From Microbacterium karelineae (lineage in GTDB: Bacteria > Actinomycetota > Actinomycetes > Actinomycetales > Microbacteriaceae), in NCBI RefSeq assembly GCF_009745985.1, contig NZ_WFIX01000177.1:62001-126000 (forward strand): 64,000 nucleotides of DNA, written 5' to 3'. A program made the position numbers and the translations under genes. Under the pieces are notes generated by a model that was not told the DNA's origin, did no database searches, and saw only the letters and a list, made by a program, of their open reading frames with translations. Shown here in pieces: positions 16,907-25,288 of this stretch. Position 1 is the stretch's first letter, and every line of letters starts with the position of its first letter.

Positions 16907-17728
16907 GTGACCACGGATTCGACGGAACCCCGGGTCCCCGACCTGGAGACTCTGCTCGGCCTCGACGCGCCGTCATCGTTCAGCATCCCCACAAGCGTCT
17001 GGGGGTACGGGGGCCTGCACGGGGGTCTCGCGATGTCCGTCGCCGCAGCAGCGGCGCAACGCGCTCTGCCAGGGTACGTGCTCCGCTCGGTGACCGGCCA
17101 GCTCTATCGACCCATCCGAGAATCGTTCGCACTGGATGTCCGCCGCACCCATGCTGGTCGACGCGTGGCCATGTTCGAGGCGACGATCACGGACCGCGCT
17201 CGCCCCTGCGCGACGATCACGAGCATTCTGGGCACATCTGCCGGGCTGGCCGCGGTTGGCGATCAGACGCGGAATCGTGCGCCCATCCCACCCACGGTGC
17301 ATCCTCCCTTCGACCATGCCGAGAAGCACTGGACGATCCCGGTCGCCGTGTTGCAGGACGTCGAGGTGAGACTCGTCGACACCGCGGCGGCGGACTCCCC
17401 CGACGACCGTTCGAGCCTGATGGCATGGGTACGTCTGAAGGCTCAGAGCGCCCCTCCCAGCGTCGCGAGCCTCGCCTTCTTCCTCGACGTGCTCCCCCCT
17501 TCTCACACCGCGTTCATGGAGAGGGGCACTCCGGTGCCGACCGTGGAGTTCTCGGCCCATTTCGCGGGCCCGGCGCCGGCGACGGAATGGGTGCTGGTCC
17601 GGGCGCGCTCGACTCGAGAGGTCGACGACGGGTGGGGCTCGGAGACGATTGATATCTGGGACGAGCTGGGGACCCATCTCGCGTCCGCTCGCCAGCTGAG
17701 ATTGCCTGTGCCGGGCGCGGCGCCATGA
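16907..17728 (+). CDS. Acyl-CoA thioesterase-like protein (double hotdog), copy 1 of 2
   Basis: A 273-residue protein. VWGYGGLHGGLAMSVAAAAA near the N-terminus is the acyl-pocket helix pattern of TesB/PF13622-type double-hotdog thioesterases; RSVTGQLYRPIRESFALDVR forms the following strands. The second half (FFLDVLPPSHTAFM, PTVEFSAHF, WVLVRARSTREVDDGW) repeats the fold. It would hydrolyse an acyl-CoA intermediate of the pathway. GTG 16907 is a weak start but the frame is clear. The paralog at 46725 shares all these blocks. Its stop overlaps the start of the next gene by 4 bases. Confidence 0.78.
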   Translation: MTTDSTEPRVPDLETLLGLDAPSSFSIPTSVWGYGGLHGGLAMSVAAAAAQRALPGYVLRSVTGQLYRPIRESFALDVRRTHAGRRVAMFEATITDRARPCATITSILGTSAGLAAVGDQTRNRAPIPPTVHPPFDHAEKHWTIPVAVLQDVEVRLVDTAAADSPDDRSSLMAWVRLKAQSAPPSVASLAFFLDVLPPSHTAFMERGTPVPTVEFSAHFAGPAPATEWVLVRARSTREVDDGWGSETIDIWDELGTHLASARQLRLPVPGAAP

Positions 17729-18720
17729 GCGCGACCCGAGGTCGTGCGCTGCGGTTGAACGCTTTCGGCTCGCCCGAAGAATCGGTCGGGCTCGTACGGA
17801 CGAAACCCACTCCATTGGCGGCGGGACAGGTCTCGGTCGCGATGGAGGCGGCGCCCATCAATCCGTCCGACCTGCTGCTGATCGCGGGTCGATACGGCCA
17901 CCAGCCGCGACTTCCGCACACCTTGGGAACCGAAGGCGTGGGGCGTATCGCCGATGTCGGTCCAGGGGTCGATCCAGATCGCGTCGGCGACCGCGTCATG
18001 ATTCTGCCGACGCTGGAACACGGGACGTGGCAGGATCGCGTTATCGTCGACGAGCAGGGCACGGTGCCGGTCGACGGCACCGGCGACCCTCAGCAGCTGT
18101 CGATGCTGGGGATCAATCCCGTCACCGCGCACCTGCTGCTCACTCGATTCGTCTCGCTCCCGCCGAGCGCGTGGATCGGCCAGACAGCGGCAAACTCCGC
18201 GGTCGGACGATACGTCGTGGCTCTGGCCCGACGCGCCGGCGTCCGCACGCTCAACGTCGTGCGCCGTCCGGAAGCGGCCTCCCCGCTGATCGCGGCCGGA
18301 GCGGATGCCGTCGTGGTGGCCGGGGCGGATCTGGGCGCCCAGATCGATTCCGTCCTGGGCACGCGTCGGCTCGCGCTCGTCCTCGACGCGGTCGGCGGCG
18401 AGACGGGGCTCGTGTCGCGCCTCGAGGATGGCGGCACCGTTGTGAGCTATGCGGCTCTCAGCCGGTCCCCCGCCGTGATCTCCCCGGCCGACCTGATCTT
18501 CCGCGACATCCACTTGCGCGGGTTCTGGCAGAAGGCATGGGTGCAGACCGCACCTCGCGCCGAGGTGCTTGCGGCATACGCGGACCTCGTGCCGCTCGTC
18601 GCGAGCGGACATCTGCATGCACCTGTCGAGGCCTCGTACCCCATAGATCGCTACGAAGACGCCCTCACCCACGCCGCACGCTCGGCGCGCGACGGCAAAG
18701 TCATCTTCGTGTGGCCATGA
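17725..18720 (+). CDS. Medium-chain dehydrogenase/reductase, trans-2-enoyl reductase (ETR/MECR)-like
   Basis: A 331-residue zinc-independent MDR protein. The N-terminal GroES-like half includes AAPINPSDLLLIAGRYG and LGTEGVGRI; the Rossmann half includes WIGQTAANSAVGRYVVALARRAG, whose AANSAVG loop is the hallmark of mitochondrial-type 2-enoyl thioester reductases. It would reduce a 2-enoyl-CoA (or quinone-like enone) with NADPH. Translation is coupled to the thioesterase gene by ATGA. It ends the operon; a halohydrin-dehalogenase-type gene converges from the other side after 169 bases. Confidence 0.82.
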   Translation: MSATRGRALRLNAFGSPEESVGLVRTKPTPLAAGQVSVAMEAAPINPSDLLLIAGRYGHQPRLPHTLGTEGVGRIADVGPGVDPDRVGDRVMILPTLEHGTWQDRVIVDEQGTVPVDGTGDPQQLSMLGINPVTAHLLLTRFVSLPPSAWIGQTAANSAVGRYVVALARRAGVRTLNVVRRPEAASPLIAAGADAVVVAGADLGAQIDSVLGTRRLALVLDAVGGETGLVSRLEDGGTVVSYAALSRSPAVISPADLIFRDIHLRGFWQKAWVQTAPRAEVLAAYADLVPLVASGHLHAPVEASYPIDRYEDALTHAARSARDGKVIFVWP

Positions 18721-18889
18721 TGACTGCTGCTCCGACGACAATGACCGTGCGTGGCGTCACGAGTCGTGACAGATTCTTCCGGCGGCCTGTCTTGTTCAGA
18801 CGAGTCGTGGAGAGGCGCCGTGCTCGCCGTCGTCGCGTGTGACGTCGGCGTTCACGGCGCCGAGCAGGCGCTCCTGCACCAGACCCGCG

Positions 18890-19564
18890 CTATCGGGTGA
18901 CCCAGCCACCCGCGAACGGAACGACCTGGCCCACGAAGAAGTCGCTCTCTTTGCCGGCGAGGAAGAGCGCGAGCGCAGCGGACTCCCAGCCGTGTGCAAG
19001 ACGACCGATCGGAGCGCCCTTGATGCGCTCCGCGAACTCTTCGGTTGCCTGATAGCTGGGTGGAAAATAGGTCGGGTTCTCGACGAAGGTCTGTGCGATC
19101 GCGTTGACCTGGACATTGTGCGGGGCGACCTCCACACCCACATCCTGCACGTAGGACAACTGTGCACCGCGTGCCGACCCGTATGCGGAGTACTTCGGCA
19201 TCCCCTTAAGAGCCGAGGCGCTGCCCATCACCACGATCTTCCCCGCTCGTCGTTCGATCATCTGAGGCAGGACACCCAGCACGAGAGCGTGCAAAGGGAA
19301 GACGAGCGCCTCGAACATGGATCGGAATACGTCGTCGTCCGTCTCGAGCACCGTCGTTCGCGGCTGCTCCGCAGCCAGATTGGCGAGTAGCACATCCACC
19401 CGGCCCGCACCCTCGATCAGTGCCGTCGCCGCCCCCGGAACCGAAAGGTCCCGATCATCCAGGATGAGTTCAGCGCCTTCCGCGCGGAACGTCTCAACGA
19501 GGTCGGCTCCCATGAACGCGCTCGTCTGGGTGATGAGGACCCGCTTTCCGCTCATGCGCCCCAT
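18890..19564 (-). CDS. Halohydrin-dehalogenase-type SDR
   Basis: A 224-residue SDR-fold protein lacking the NAD(P) glycine loop. Instead it has T12-x4-F17-x-G19 (ITQTSAFMG), the nucleophile-pocket signature of halohydrin dehalogenases, and the catalytic set Ser115-x12-Tyr128-x3-Arg132 (GSASALKGMPKYSAYGSAR), with Arg in place of the SDR Lys. NPTYFPPSY (163-171) resembles the halide-site loop of HheC. These enzymes convert vicinal haloalcohols to epoxides and open epoxides with halide, cyanide, azide or nitrite. The gene overlaps the end of the upstream AraC gene by 13 bases, so the pair is an operon. Natural substrate is unknown; an inactive SDR relative is less likely given that both motifs agree. 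Confidence 0.8.
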   Translation of the reverse strand: MGRMSGKRVLITQTSAFMGADLVETFRAEGAELILDDRDLSVPGAATALIEGAGRVDVLLANLAAEQPRTTVLETDDDVFRSMFEALVFPLHALVLGVLPQMIERRAGKIVVMGSASALKGMPKYSAYGSARGAQLSYVQDVGVEVAPHNVQVNAIAQTFVENPTYFPPSYQATEEFAERIKGAPIGRLAHGWESAALALFLAGKESDFFVGQVVPFAGGWVTR

Positions 19565-20601
19565 GGCATCCGCTCCTCTCGCATCGCCGACTCCGCGAAC
19601 CGTTCGCGGTAGTCGCCGGGCGACATGGAGTAGACCTCACGGAACAGTCGACCGAGGTGGCTCGGGTCGCAGAAGCCCCAACGATGCGCGATCGCTGTGA
19701 CGGGCAGTGAGGTTGTCACGAGGTCCTGGCGCGCCGCCGCGATGCGGTGGGCGCGTGTGACCGACCCGACCGTGTCACCGGTCGAGGCGAACGCGCGGTG
19801 CACCGTCCGCACAGCGACGTTATGAGCCGCGGCGAGCTCTGCAACCTTGATGGATCCGTCCGAGAGGTGCGCGACGATCCACGACTCAAGTCGCCGCCGC
19901 AGGAGCGGCAAGAGATCGGAAGGACCGGAGATGTCCGTGCGCGCAGAACGGATGCATCCGGCCACTAGGACCATGAGCGCGTTGCGCGCAGCATCCGTCT
20001 CGGCCGACGACCTCGCCCCGAGCCAGTTGTCCATTCCGGCGAGGTAATCCATCGTCAGCGCGGCCAGAACGTTCTCCTGTGTATCCAGCAACAGGACGTC
20101 CGGCACTGCACCCCCGGTGTCCAACGTCCGGAGAGCTTGCAACGGAATGTGCACGACACGCTTCTTCACGTCTCGGTCGGAACCGATTCTGCCCGCGTGC
20201 CGGGACGTTATCAGCAGCAGATTCGCCGGCCTTGCGATAAGGGTTCCCTGTGGTGCCTCCACGATCTGCCGTCCCTCGGCAATGGTGACGACGAGGAGGG
20301 ACTCCTCCTCGTCTGCCGGGAGATGCGGAGAACGCCCCGAGGCGACGCGCGGGGCTACGGAATTCATCACGCTCACATCCCCGAGCGTGCGCGTGCGCTC
20401 GCCCGGCGGACGCTGTCCCCCTCCGGCGCGATGGCCGCCCACGGCGGCGAGGTGGCGTTCCCCGTTTCGCCGGCCCGCTGTAGCATTGGTGGTGTCGTCA
20501 GTGGATCGTCGCTGATCCACCAGCCTCCCAGTCGTCACGTCTTTGTCCTTTCCCAGGATTGGCCGAACAGCCCGAACATCAGAACCGGTCGACGCGGTCA
20601 T
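19552..20601 (-). CDS. AraC-family activator (paralog 2 of 3)
   Basis: A 349-residue regulator paralogous to those at 12625 and 45341. The HTH region reads IKVAELAAAHNVAVRTVHRAF and VTAIAHRWGFCDPSHLGRLF, ending YSMSPGDYR, nearly the same as paralog 1. The sensor half has VEAPQGTLIARPANLLLIT and KKRVVHIPLQALRTLDT. The first ~75 residues are low-complexity and less similar, so the true start may lie downstream of ATG 20601. Its end overlaps the halohydrin-dehalogenase-type gene, which it probably controls. Tandem 20-base repeats precede it. Confidence 0.83.
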   Translation of the reverse strand: MTASTGSDVRAVRPILGKDKDVTTGRLVDQRRSTDDTTNATAGRRNGERHLAAVGGHRAGGGQRPPGERTRTLGDVSVMNSVAPRVASGRSPHLPADEEESLLVVTIAEGRQIVEAPQGTLIARPANLLLITSRHAGRIGSDRDVKKRVVHIPLQALRTLDTGGAVPDVLLLDTQENVLAALTMDYLAGMDNWLGARSSAETDAARNALMVLVAGCIRSARTDISGPSDLLPLLRRRLESWIVAHLSDGSIKVAELAAAHNVAVRTVHRAFASTGDTVGSVTRAHRIAAARQDLVTTSLPVTAIAHRWGFCDPSHLGRLFREVYSMSPGDYRERFAESAMREERMPWGA

Positions 20602-20643
20602 CCTTCCTCATGAGGAGCAGGTCGATCACGTCGCAGCGTGACA

Positions 20644-20683
20644 ACTTCTTGCCCTCAGGTGCCACTTCTTGTCCTCAGGTGCC
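20644..20683. repeat. Tandem pair of 20-base repeats
   Basis: ACTTCTTGCCCTCAGGTGCC (20644-20663) is followed directly by a second copy with one change, T for C at the ninth base (20664-20683). It lies between the start of the AraC gene and the end of the histidinol-dehydrogenase-like gene. It may be the end of a lost insertion sequence or a regulator site. Confidence 0.6.
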
Positions 20684-20704
20684 CACCTCCGAATTCGATG
20701 CCGG

Positions 20705-22033
20705 TCACACACCCGTGGGCGCCCACGCCAGTGGCGCGCCCGCGAACTTGTGAGCGCGCAGGTCGCCGGAACGAGCGTGCGCCTCGAACTGCTCGACTCG
20801 CGCCGCTCGACCACACAACTCGCCGAGCGCAGCGCTCGTAGCCGGATCGGTGACCTCCTGATACGTGACCGTCTTGAGGTACTTTCCAACCCACAGGCCC
20901 CCCGTGTACTTCGCCGCACCCCGCGTCGGCAACGTGTGATTCGTACCGATCACCTTGTCGCCATATGACACGCACGTACCCTCTCCCAGGAAGAGCGCCC
21001 CATAGTTGCGCATCTTCGCAAGGGCATCGCGGGGATTCGCAGTGAGCACCTGAACGTGCTCGAATGCGTAGTCATTCGCGAGCGCGTATGCGGCGTCCAG
21101 GTCCTCGACCACCACGACCTCGCCGTGATCGGCCCACGCGGGTCCGGCGTAATCCGCCGTGGGCATACCGACGAGGATCTCGTCGATGTGCGCGAGCGCA
21201 CGCTGCGCTACCGACGCCGAGGTGGTGATCAGCACACACGGCGAATCGGGTCCGTGCTCCGCCTGGCTGAGCAGATCGACTGCAACGAGGAACGGGTCAG
21301 CGGTGTGGTCCGCGATCACCATCGTCTCAGTCGGACCGGCGAGCAGATCGATTCCGATCTCACCGAAGAGCTGGCGCTTCGCCTCAGCGACAAAAGCGTT
21401 GCCCGGGCCGGCGAGCATGTCGACCTTGCGGATCGTCTCGGTCCCGATTGCCATCGCGGCAACTGCCTGGGTGCCTCCGAGCAGGAAGATCTCGTCGGCA
21501 CCGGCGAGGTGCATGGCGGCGACCGTCGCGGCCGGGACTTCGCCGCGGATCGGCGGCGTGCAGGCCGTCACGTGTTCCACCCCGGCCACCTTCGCCGTCA
21601 CTACGGTCATGTGAGCGGAGGCGGTGAGCGGGTAGCGCCCGCCGGGTACGTACGCTCCGGACGAACCGACCGGGATGTTCTTCTGACCCAGATGGACCCC
21701 GGGCTCCGTTTCGACCTCGAAGTCCCGCAAGGAGTCCCTTTGATGCTGCGCGAAGTTACGGACGCGTCGCTGCACCGCCGTGATGTCTTCGATCACCTGC
21801 GAGGGGACGCCGTGGACGATCCGCTCGATGTCGTCCTCGCTCAGTCGGAAGTTCTCCGGCGACCACTTGTCGAATTTCTCCGAGTACTCGCGTACAGCGA
21901 CGTCGCCACGCTCCCGCACGTCGGCGATGACCTCGAGGACCGTCTCTCGAACTTTCCGCAATCGGTCCCCGTCCGCCTCTCGCAGGCTCGCGATTCTTCT
22001 TTTGATGTAGTGCGGGACGGGTCCGACGGCCAT
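20705..22033 (-). CDS. Histidinol-dehydrogenase-family oxidoreductase, catabolic type
   Basis: A 442-residue zinc-dependent NAD+ dehydrogenase of the HisD family. Visible family sites: GPGNAFVAEAKRQLFG, DLLAGPTE, LLSQAEHGPDSPCVL (metal/substrate Gln and His), AFEHVQVLT (the Glu-His catalytic pair) and NHTLPTRGAAKYTGGLW. No his genes surround it; it stands alone between regulators, like the HisD paralogs that oxidise other polyols or amino alcohols (for example sulfopropanediol dehydrogenase HpsN). It therefore probably oxidises an alcohol to an acid. The start at 22033 has CTGGAG upstream. A TGTATACGTATACA operator lies 35 bases before the start. Confidence 0.82.
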   Translation of the reverse strand: MAVGPVPHYIKRRIASLREADGDRLRKVRETVLEVIADVRERGDVAVREYSEKFDKWSPENFRLSEDDIERIVHGVPSQVIEDITAVQRRVRNFAQHQRDSLRDFEVETEPGVHLGQKNIPVGSSGAYVPGGRYPLTASAHMTVVTAKVAGVEHVTACTPPIRGEVPAATVAAMHLAGADEIFLLGGTQAVAAMAIGTETIRKVDMLAGPGNAFVAEAKRQLFGEIGIDLLAGPTETMVIADHTADPFLVAVDLLSQAEHGPDSPCVLITTSASVAQRALAHIDEILVGMPTADYAGPAWADHGEVVVVEDLDAAYALANDYAFEHVQVLTANPRDALAKMRNYGALFLGEGTCVSYGDKVIGTNHTLPTRGAAKYTGGLWVGKYLKTVTYQEVTDPATSAALGELCGRAARVEQFEAHARSGDLRAHKFAGAPLAWAPTGV

Positions 22034-22067
22034 GAGAACTCCAGTAGATCGACGATGATCAAACCAC

Positions 22068-22081
22068 TGTATACGTATACA
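22068..22081. promoter_or_regulatory. Perfect palindrome TGTATACGTATACA, candidate LacI operator
   Basis: A 14-base perfect palindrome with central CG, as in LacI-family operators, between the divergent histidinol-dehydrogenase-like and lacI-type genes. The 12-base core GTATACGTATAC recurs at 25231-25242. A second, weaker LacI-like sequence ATGCAAGCGCTG follows nearby. Confidence 0.6.
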
Positions 22082-22177
22082 TCTTCGCATGCAAGCGCTG
22101 AACGCGCGCAGGATGGCGGGTACTGTTGCCATTGATGTCCGCGGTCCCTAGGTCGCCGTCGAGGCGGGAGAGGCGCC

Positions 22178-23170
22178 ATGCCCACGAGTAGAGATGTCGC
22201 ACGCCTGGCCGGCGTGTCCCAGGCGACGGTCTCACGCACGCTTTCGTCGCCGGATTCCGTCGCCACGGAGACTCGCGTGAAGGTCATGGCAGCGGCCGCC
22301 TCGCTCGGATACTCACCGCACTCGGGCGCTCGCGCCATGAAGACGAGGCGCTCCAACACCGTCGGAGTCGTGGTCGCCGACCTTTCGAATCCCTTCTACA
22401 CTGAGCTTCTGGGCGAGCTGGTCGAGGCCCTGGAACGCGTCGAACAGAAGGTGGTGATCTGGAGCAGTGCCAGCAGCAATCACACGGCGGCGCTCGAATC
22501 CATCAGCACCTCCGCCATCGACGGCCTGATCTTCACCACGGCAACGTCGTCGAGCGTGGAGCTGGCGGCGGCGGTCGACAGACGCCGACCCGTAGTGCTC
22601 GTCAACCGCGAAGTCGAGGGCCTCGACAGCGACCGGATCGTGAGCGACAACTACGCGGGCGCTGCGGCGGTGGCGGACTTCTTCGTGGGCAACGGCCGCA
22701 CCGACGTGGCTTTCATCGGAGGCCTGCCCGAGGCGAAGACCGCTCAGGATCGATCCCGGGGGTTCGTCGACCGCATGGCCGAGCTCGGGCATCCCCTCCC
22801 CGAGCACCTCGTCGCCGAGGCGAGCTTCTCCCACGATGCAGCCGCACACGTCGCCGACAAGCTACTCGGGCGCCTACCGCGGCCGTCCGCGATCTTCTGC
22901 GCCAACGACTTCATGGCGTTCGGGGCGCTGGATACGCGGGTTCGCCGCGCCCTCCCCCCCGAGGAGTGTTGGGTGGTCGGCTACGACGACGTCGCGATGG
23001 CGTCATGGGAGACGCTCGACCTCACCACGGTCAGGCAGCCGATCCGTGAGATGGCCGCCGTAGCAGTGGAGATGTTGATGGACAGGGTCAACGACCCGGC
23101 GCTACCGCCGCGTCGGCGGAGCTTCCAGCCCACACTTCTCGTACGAGGGAGCACGCCGCTCGCGTCGTGA
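22178..23170 (+). CDS. LacI-family transcriptional regulator
   Basis: A 330-residue regulator. The DNA-binding part begins SRDVARLAGVSQATVSRTLS with the hinge helix SLGYSPHSGARAM; VGVVVADLSNPFYTELLGEL starts the effector domain, and WVVGYDDVAMASWETLDLTTV is the usual C-terminal block. It is divergent from the histidinol-dehydrogenase-like gene, and the palindromes at 22068 and 25230 are its most likely operators. An AraC gene follows after 12 bases. Confidence 0.88.
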   Translation: MPTSRDVARLAGVSQATVSRTLSSPDSVATETRVKVMAAAASLGYSPHSGARAMKTRRSNTVGVVVADLSNPFYTELLGELVEALERVEQKVVIWSSASSNHTAALESISTSAIDGLIFTTATSSSVELAAAVDRRRPVVLVNREVEGLDSDRIVSDNYAGAAAVADFFVGNGRTDVAFIGGLPEAKTAQDRSRGFVDRMAELGHPLPEHLVAEASFSHDAAAHVADKLLGRLPRPSAIFCANDFMAFGALDTRVRRALPPEECWVVGYDDVAMASWETLDLTTVRQPIREMAAVAVEMLMDRVNDPALPPRRRSFQPTLLVRGSTPLAS

Positions 23171-23182
23171 GCGGCCCATGCG

Positions 23183-24208
23183 ATGAGCAATAGCGCCATG
23201 CCGATCCGGTCCTCGATCTTGAGGGGTGTTGCCGAGATGGTCGACGCCGCCGGGGGCGACGGCGACGGCTACGTGCGATCCCAGGGCTGCTCTCCCGAGC
23301 AGATCCTCGCGGGAGACACCTTTTTGAGCTACCGAAAGGTGGCAGAGATCTTGGACGATTGCGCGCGCAGGTTCTCGATCCCGGACCTCGGTCTACGACT
23401 CGCCGAGCGGCAGGAACCGACGATCCTGGACGAGCTTTCGCTGGCGATGATCCACTCTCGAAGCCTGGCCGAAGCGATACAGTCCGTGAGTCGATACCTA
23501 TCCATCTACAGTCCCTCGATCGCCCTCTACGAGGTGGACGACCCTGAGGGTGATCCCCACGTCACGGCATTCCGCTACGCGGTATCGCCGGGCGCGGGCG
23601 CCGCGTTCACTCAGTCGATCGACTACGGCGTCGGAATCGTTCACAGGTTCCTGATCCATGTGAACGGCGGATCGCCATACGGCTTGCGGGGCGTACACCT
23701 GCCACACCCTCCCCTGGCGTCTTCCTGGGCATACGGGGAATTCTTCGGTGCGGCCGTCATGTTTGAGATGCCGCACACGGTTCTGCGGGCAGACACCGCC
23801 GGACTGTCGGCGACGGTGCCCGGCGGGAACCCGATGATCCGCAAGCTCGCGATCGAGCATCTCGAGGCGCGATTCGGCGACCTGCGCCCACCGATGTCAC
23901 GGCTCGCGTCAGCGGCGATCGTCGACCAGCTCGGCGCGATCGACGTGGATCTCGCCGCGGTGGCGGTTGCGCTGGACCTCCACCCACGCGCGCTGCAACG
24001 GCTGCTCGCCGCGGAAGGCACCACACTTACCCGCCTGTTGGACGAGGTGCGCCGGGAACGAGCCGTCCATCTGATTACCGAGACCGAACTCCCATTCGCA
24101 CAGGTCGCCATCCGGTTGGGCATGCGCGAGCAATCCAGTCTGACGCGAGCAGTTCGCCGATGGTTTCAGACGACGCCCTCGAAACTACGAAGCTCGCCGC
24201 ACCCCTGA
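23183..24208 (+). CDS. AraC-family regulator with OruR/ArgR-type (PF12625) sensor domain
   Basis: A 341-residue regulator unlike the three island paralogs. The N-terminal ~190 residues (LDDCARRFSIPDLGLRLAER, then AIQSVSRYLSIYSPSIAL) match the arabinose-binding-like domain of OruR/VirS-type regulators. The C-terminal HTH is VDLAAVAVALDLHPRALQRLL and FAQVAIRLGMREQSSLTRAV, ending TTPSKLR. It lies 12 bases after the LacI gene, so both may be cotranscribed; a hydrolase gene converges on it. Confidence 0.82.
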   Translation: MSNSAMPIRSSILRGVAEMVDAAGGDGDGYVRSQGCSPEQILAGDTFLSYRKVAEILDDCARRFSIPDLGLRLAERQEPTILDELSLAMIHSRSLAEAIQSVSRYLSIYSPSIALYEVDDPEGDPHVTAFRYAVSPGAGAAFTQSIDYGVGIVHRFLIHVNGGSPYGLRGVHLPHPPLASSWAYGEFFGAAVMFEMPHTVLRADTAGLSATVPGGNPMIRKLAIEHLEARFGDLRPPMSRLASAAIVDQLGAIDVDLAAVAVALDLHPRALQRLLAAEGTTLTRLLDEVRRERAVHLITETELPFAQVAIRLGMREQSSLTRAVRRWFQTTPSKLRSSPHP

Positions 24209-24265
24209 CGTCCTGCCGTGGAGCCGCCCGCGGCAGGCACCGGCCCGCTGCATCCGATGGCGCCG

Positions 24266-25177
24266 TCAGCACGCCGAATCCATCAGTTCGAGGACCGCTT
24301 CGACGAATGCGCCGGGCGCTTCCCGGGGAAGGAAGTGTCCGGCGCCCTCGACATGCCGAAGGTCGGCCTGGACGAACCAGCCGTCCAGCCGATCGGACCA
24401 GGCCGACGGGAAGAGAGGATCGCAGTCCGGCCAGAGGATCTTCGAGGGCGTCGCGAGGCGCTCCGCCAGCGGAGGGAGGATCTCGCCGGGTGACGTCGCC
24501 ACGGTTCCGGCACCGGCCCGGTACCACGAGACGGATGCCCGAAAAGCGCCGGGGCGGGCGTAGAGAGCGGCCAGGCGGTCCAGCTCTTCGCTCGGAAGCG
24601 AGAAATCCGGGGCGGACCAGCCGTCCCAGAAGTGCGCGAGATAGCGGCGAACGGCCGCCGGCGACCCGTCGAGCAGATCGACCGAGAGATCGAGTTGATG
24701 AAACGTCTGGTACCAGAAGTTCGGTTGGGCCGTGGGACTGAGAACACGCGCTCCCGCTCCCGGGAGGGGTGGCGCCAGCACAAGCCCCCGAACCAGGTCC
24801 GGCCGCATCGTCGCGACCCGCACGGCGATGCGCGAGCCGATGTCGTAGCCGCCGAGCACGACCGGAGCACCTCCCAGGCTCTCGATCAGACCGATCACGC
24901 TGTCCGCCTGCCCCTGAACACCGAAAGCCTCGACTGAAACCGCGCCGACCGGACGCGTCCGTCCGAACCCGCGGAGGTCGGGTGTGACCGTACGAACCCG
25001 ACCCGCGAGCCCGTGCACGACCTGTCGCCAGTCGCCGTGATCGCCGGGCCAGCCGTGCAGCAGAACAGCCGTTCCCCGGGCACCGGGGTGATCCTCCCTG
25101 TACAGGTCGAACACAGGGGTTTCGTCATCGCTTGCTAGTGCGCTCTTCACGCCGTCTTCGCGGCCGGAAGGGACCAT
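24266..25177 (-). CDS. Alpha/beta hydrolase, epoxide-hydrolase-like
   Basis: A 303-residue hydrolase with aspartate-nucleophile pattern: oxyanion motif LLHGWPGDHGDW, elbow GGYDIGSR (Asp about residue 107), acid region WPDCDPLF and histidine in EGAGHFLPRE. The GYDIGS elbow is common among epoxide hydrolases and related dehalogenases. ATG 25177 is the start, with GGGAGTG upstream. It is divergent from the SDR/3-hydroxyacyl-CoA dehydrogenase pair, sharing the GTATACGTATAC palindrome in the 111-base gap. Confidence 0.8.
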   Translation of the reverse strand: MVPSGREDGVKSALASDDETPVFDLYREDHPGARGTAVLLHGWPGDHGDWRQVVHGLAGRVRTVTPDLRGFGRTRPVGAVSVEAFGVQGQADSVIGLIESLGGAPVVLGGYDIGSRIAVRVATMRPDLVRGLVLAPPLPGAGARVLSPTAQPNFWYQTFHQLDLSVDLLDGSPAAVRRYLAHFWDGWSAPDFSLPSEELDRLAALYARPGAFRASVSWYRAGAGTVATSPGEILPPLAERLATPSKILWPDCDPLFPSAWSDRLDGWFVQADLRHVEGAGHFLPREAPGAFVEAVLELMDSAC

Positions 25178-25229
25178 CTTCACTCCCATCGTGAGTCGTC
25201 GGCGAGATGTTGGTGCTTGCGAGCCTGAG

Positions 25230-25243
25230 TGTATACGTATACG
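25230..25243. promoter_or_regulatory. GTATACGTATAC palindrome, second candidate LacI operator
   Basis: TGTATACGTATACG contains the 12-base perfect palindrome at 25231-25242, identical to the core at 22069-22080. It lies between the divergent hydrolase (start 25177) and SDR (start 25289), so one repressor could control both and the histidinol-dehydrogenase-like gene. Confidence 0.6.
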
Positions 25244-25288
25244 TTCGAGTATCCATCCCGGTTGTACTCGAAGGAGAGTGTGAGCAGC

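Noticed and set aside
20258-20601. Frameshift in the N-terminal part of AraC paralog 2
   Set aside because: The odd text can be aligned in the same frame to paralog 1 with one small gap; no clear evidence of a shift.
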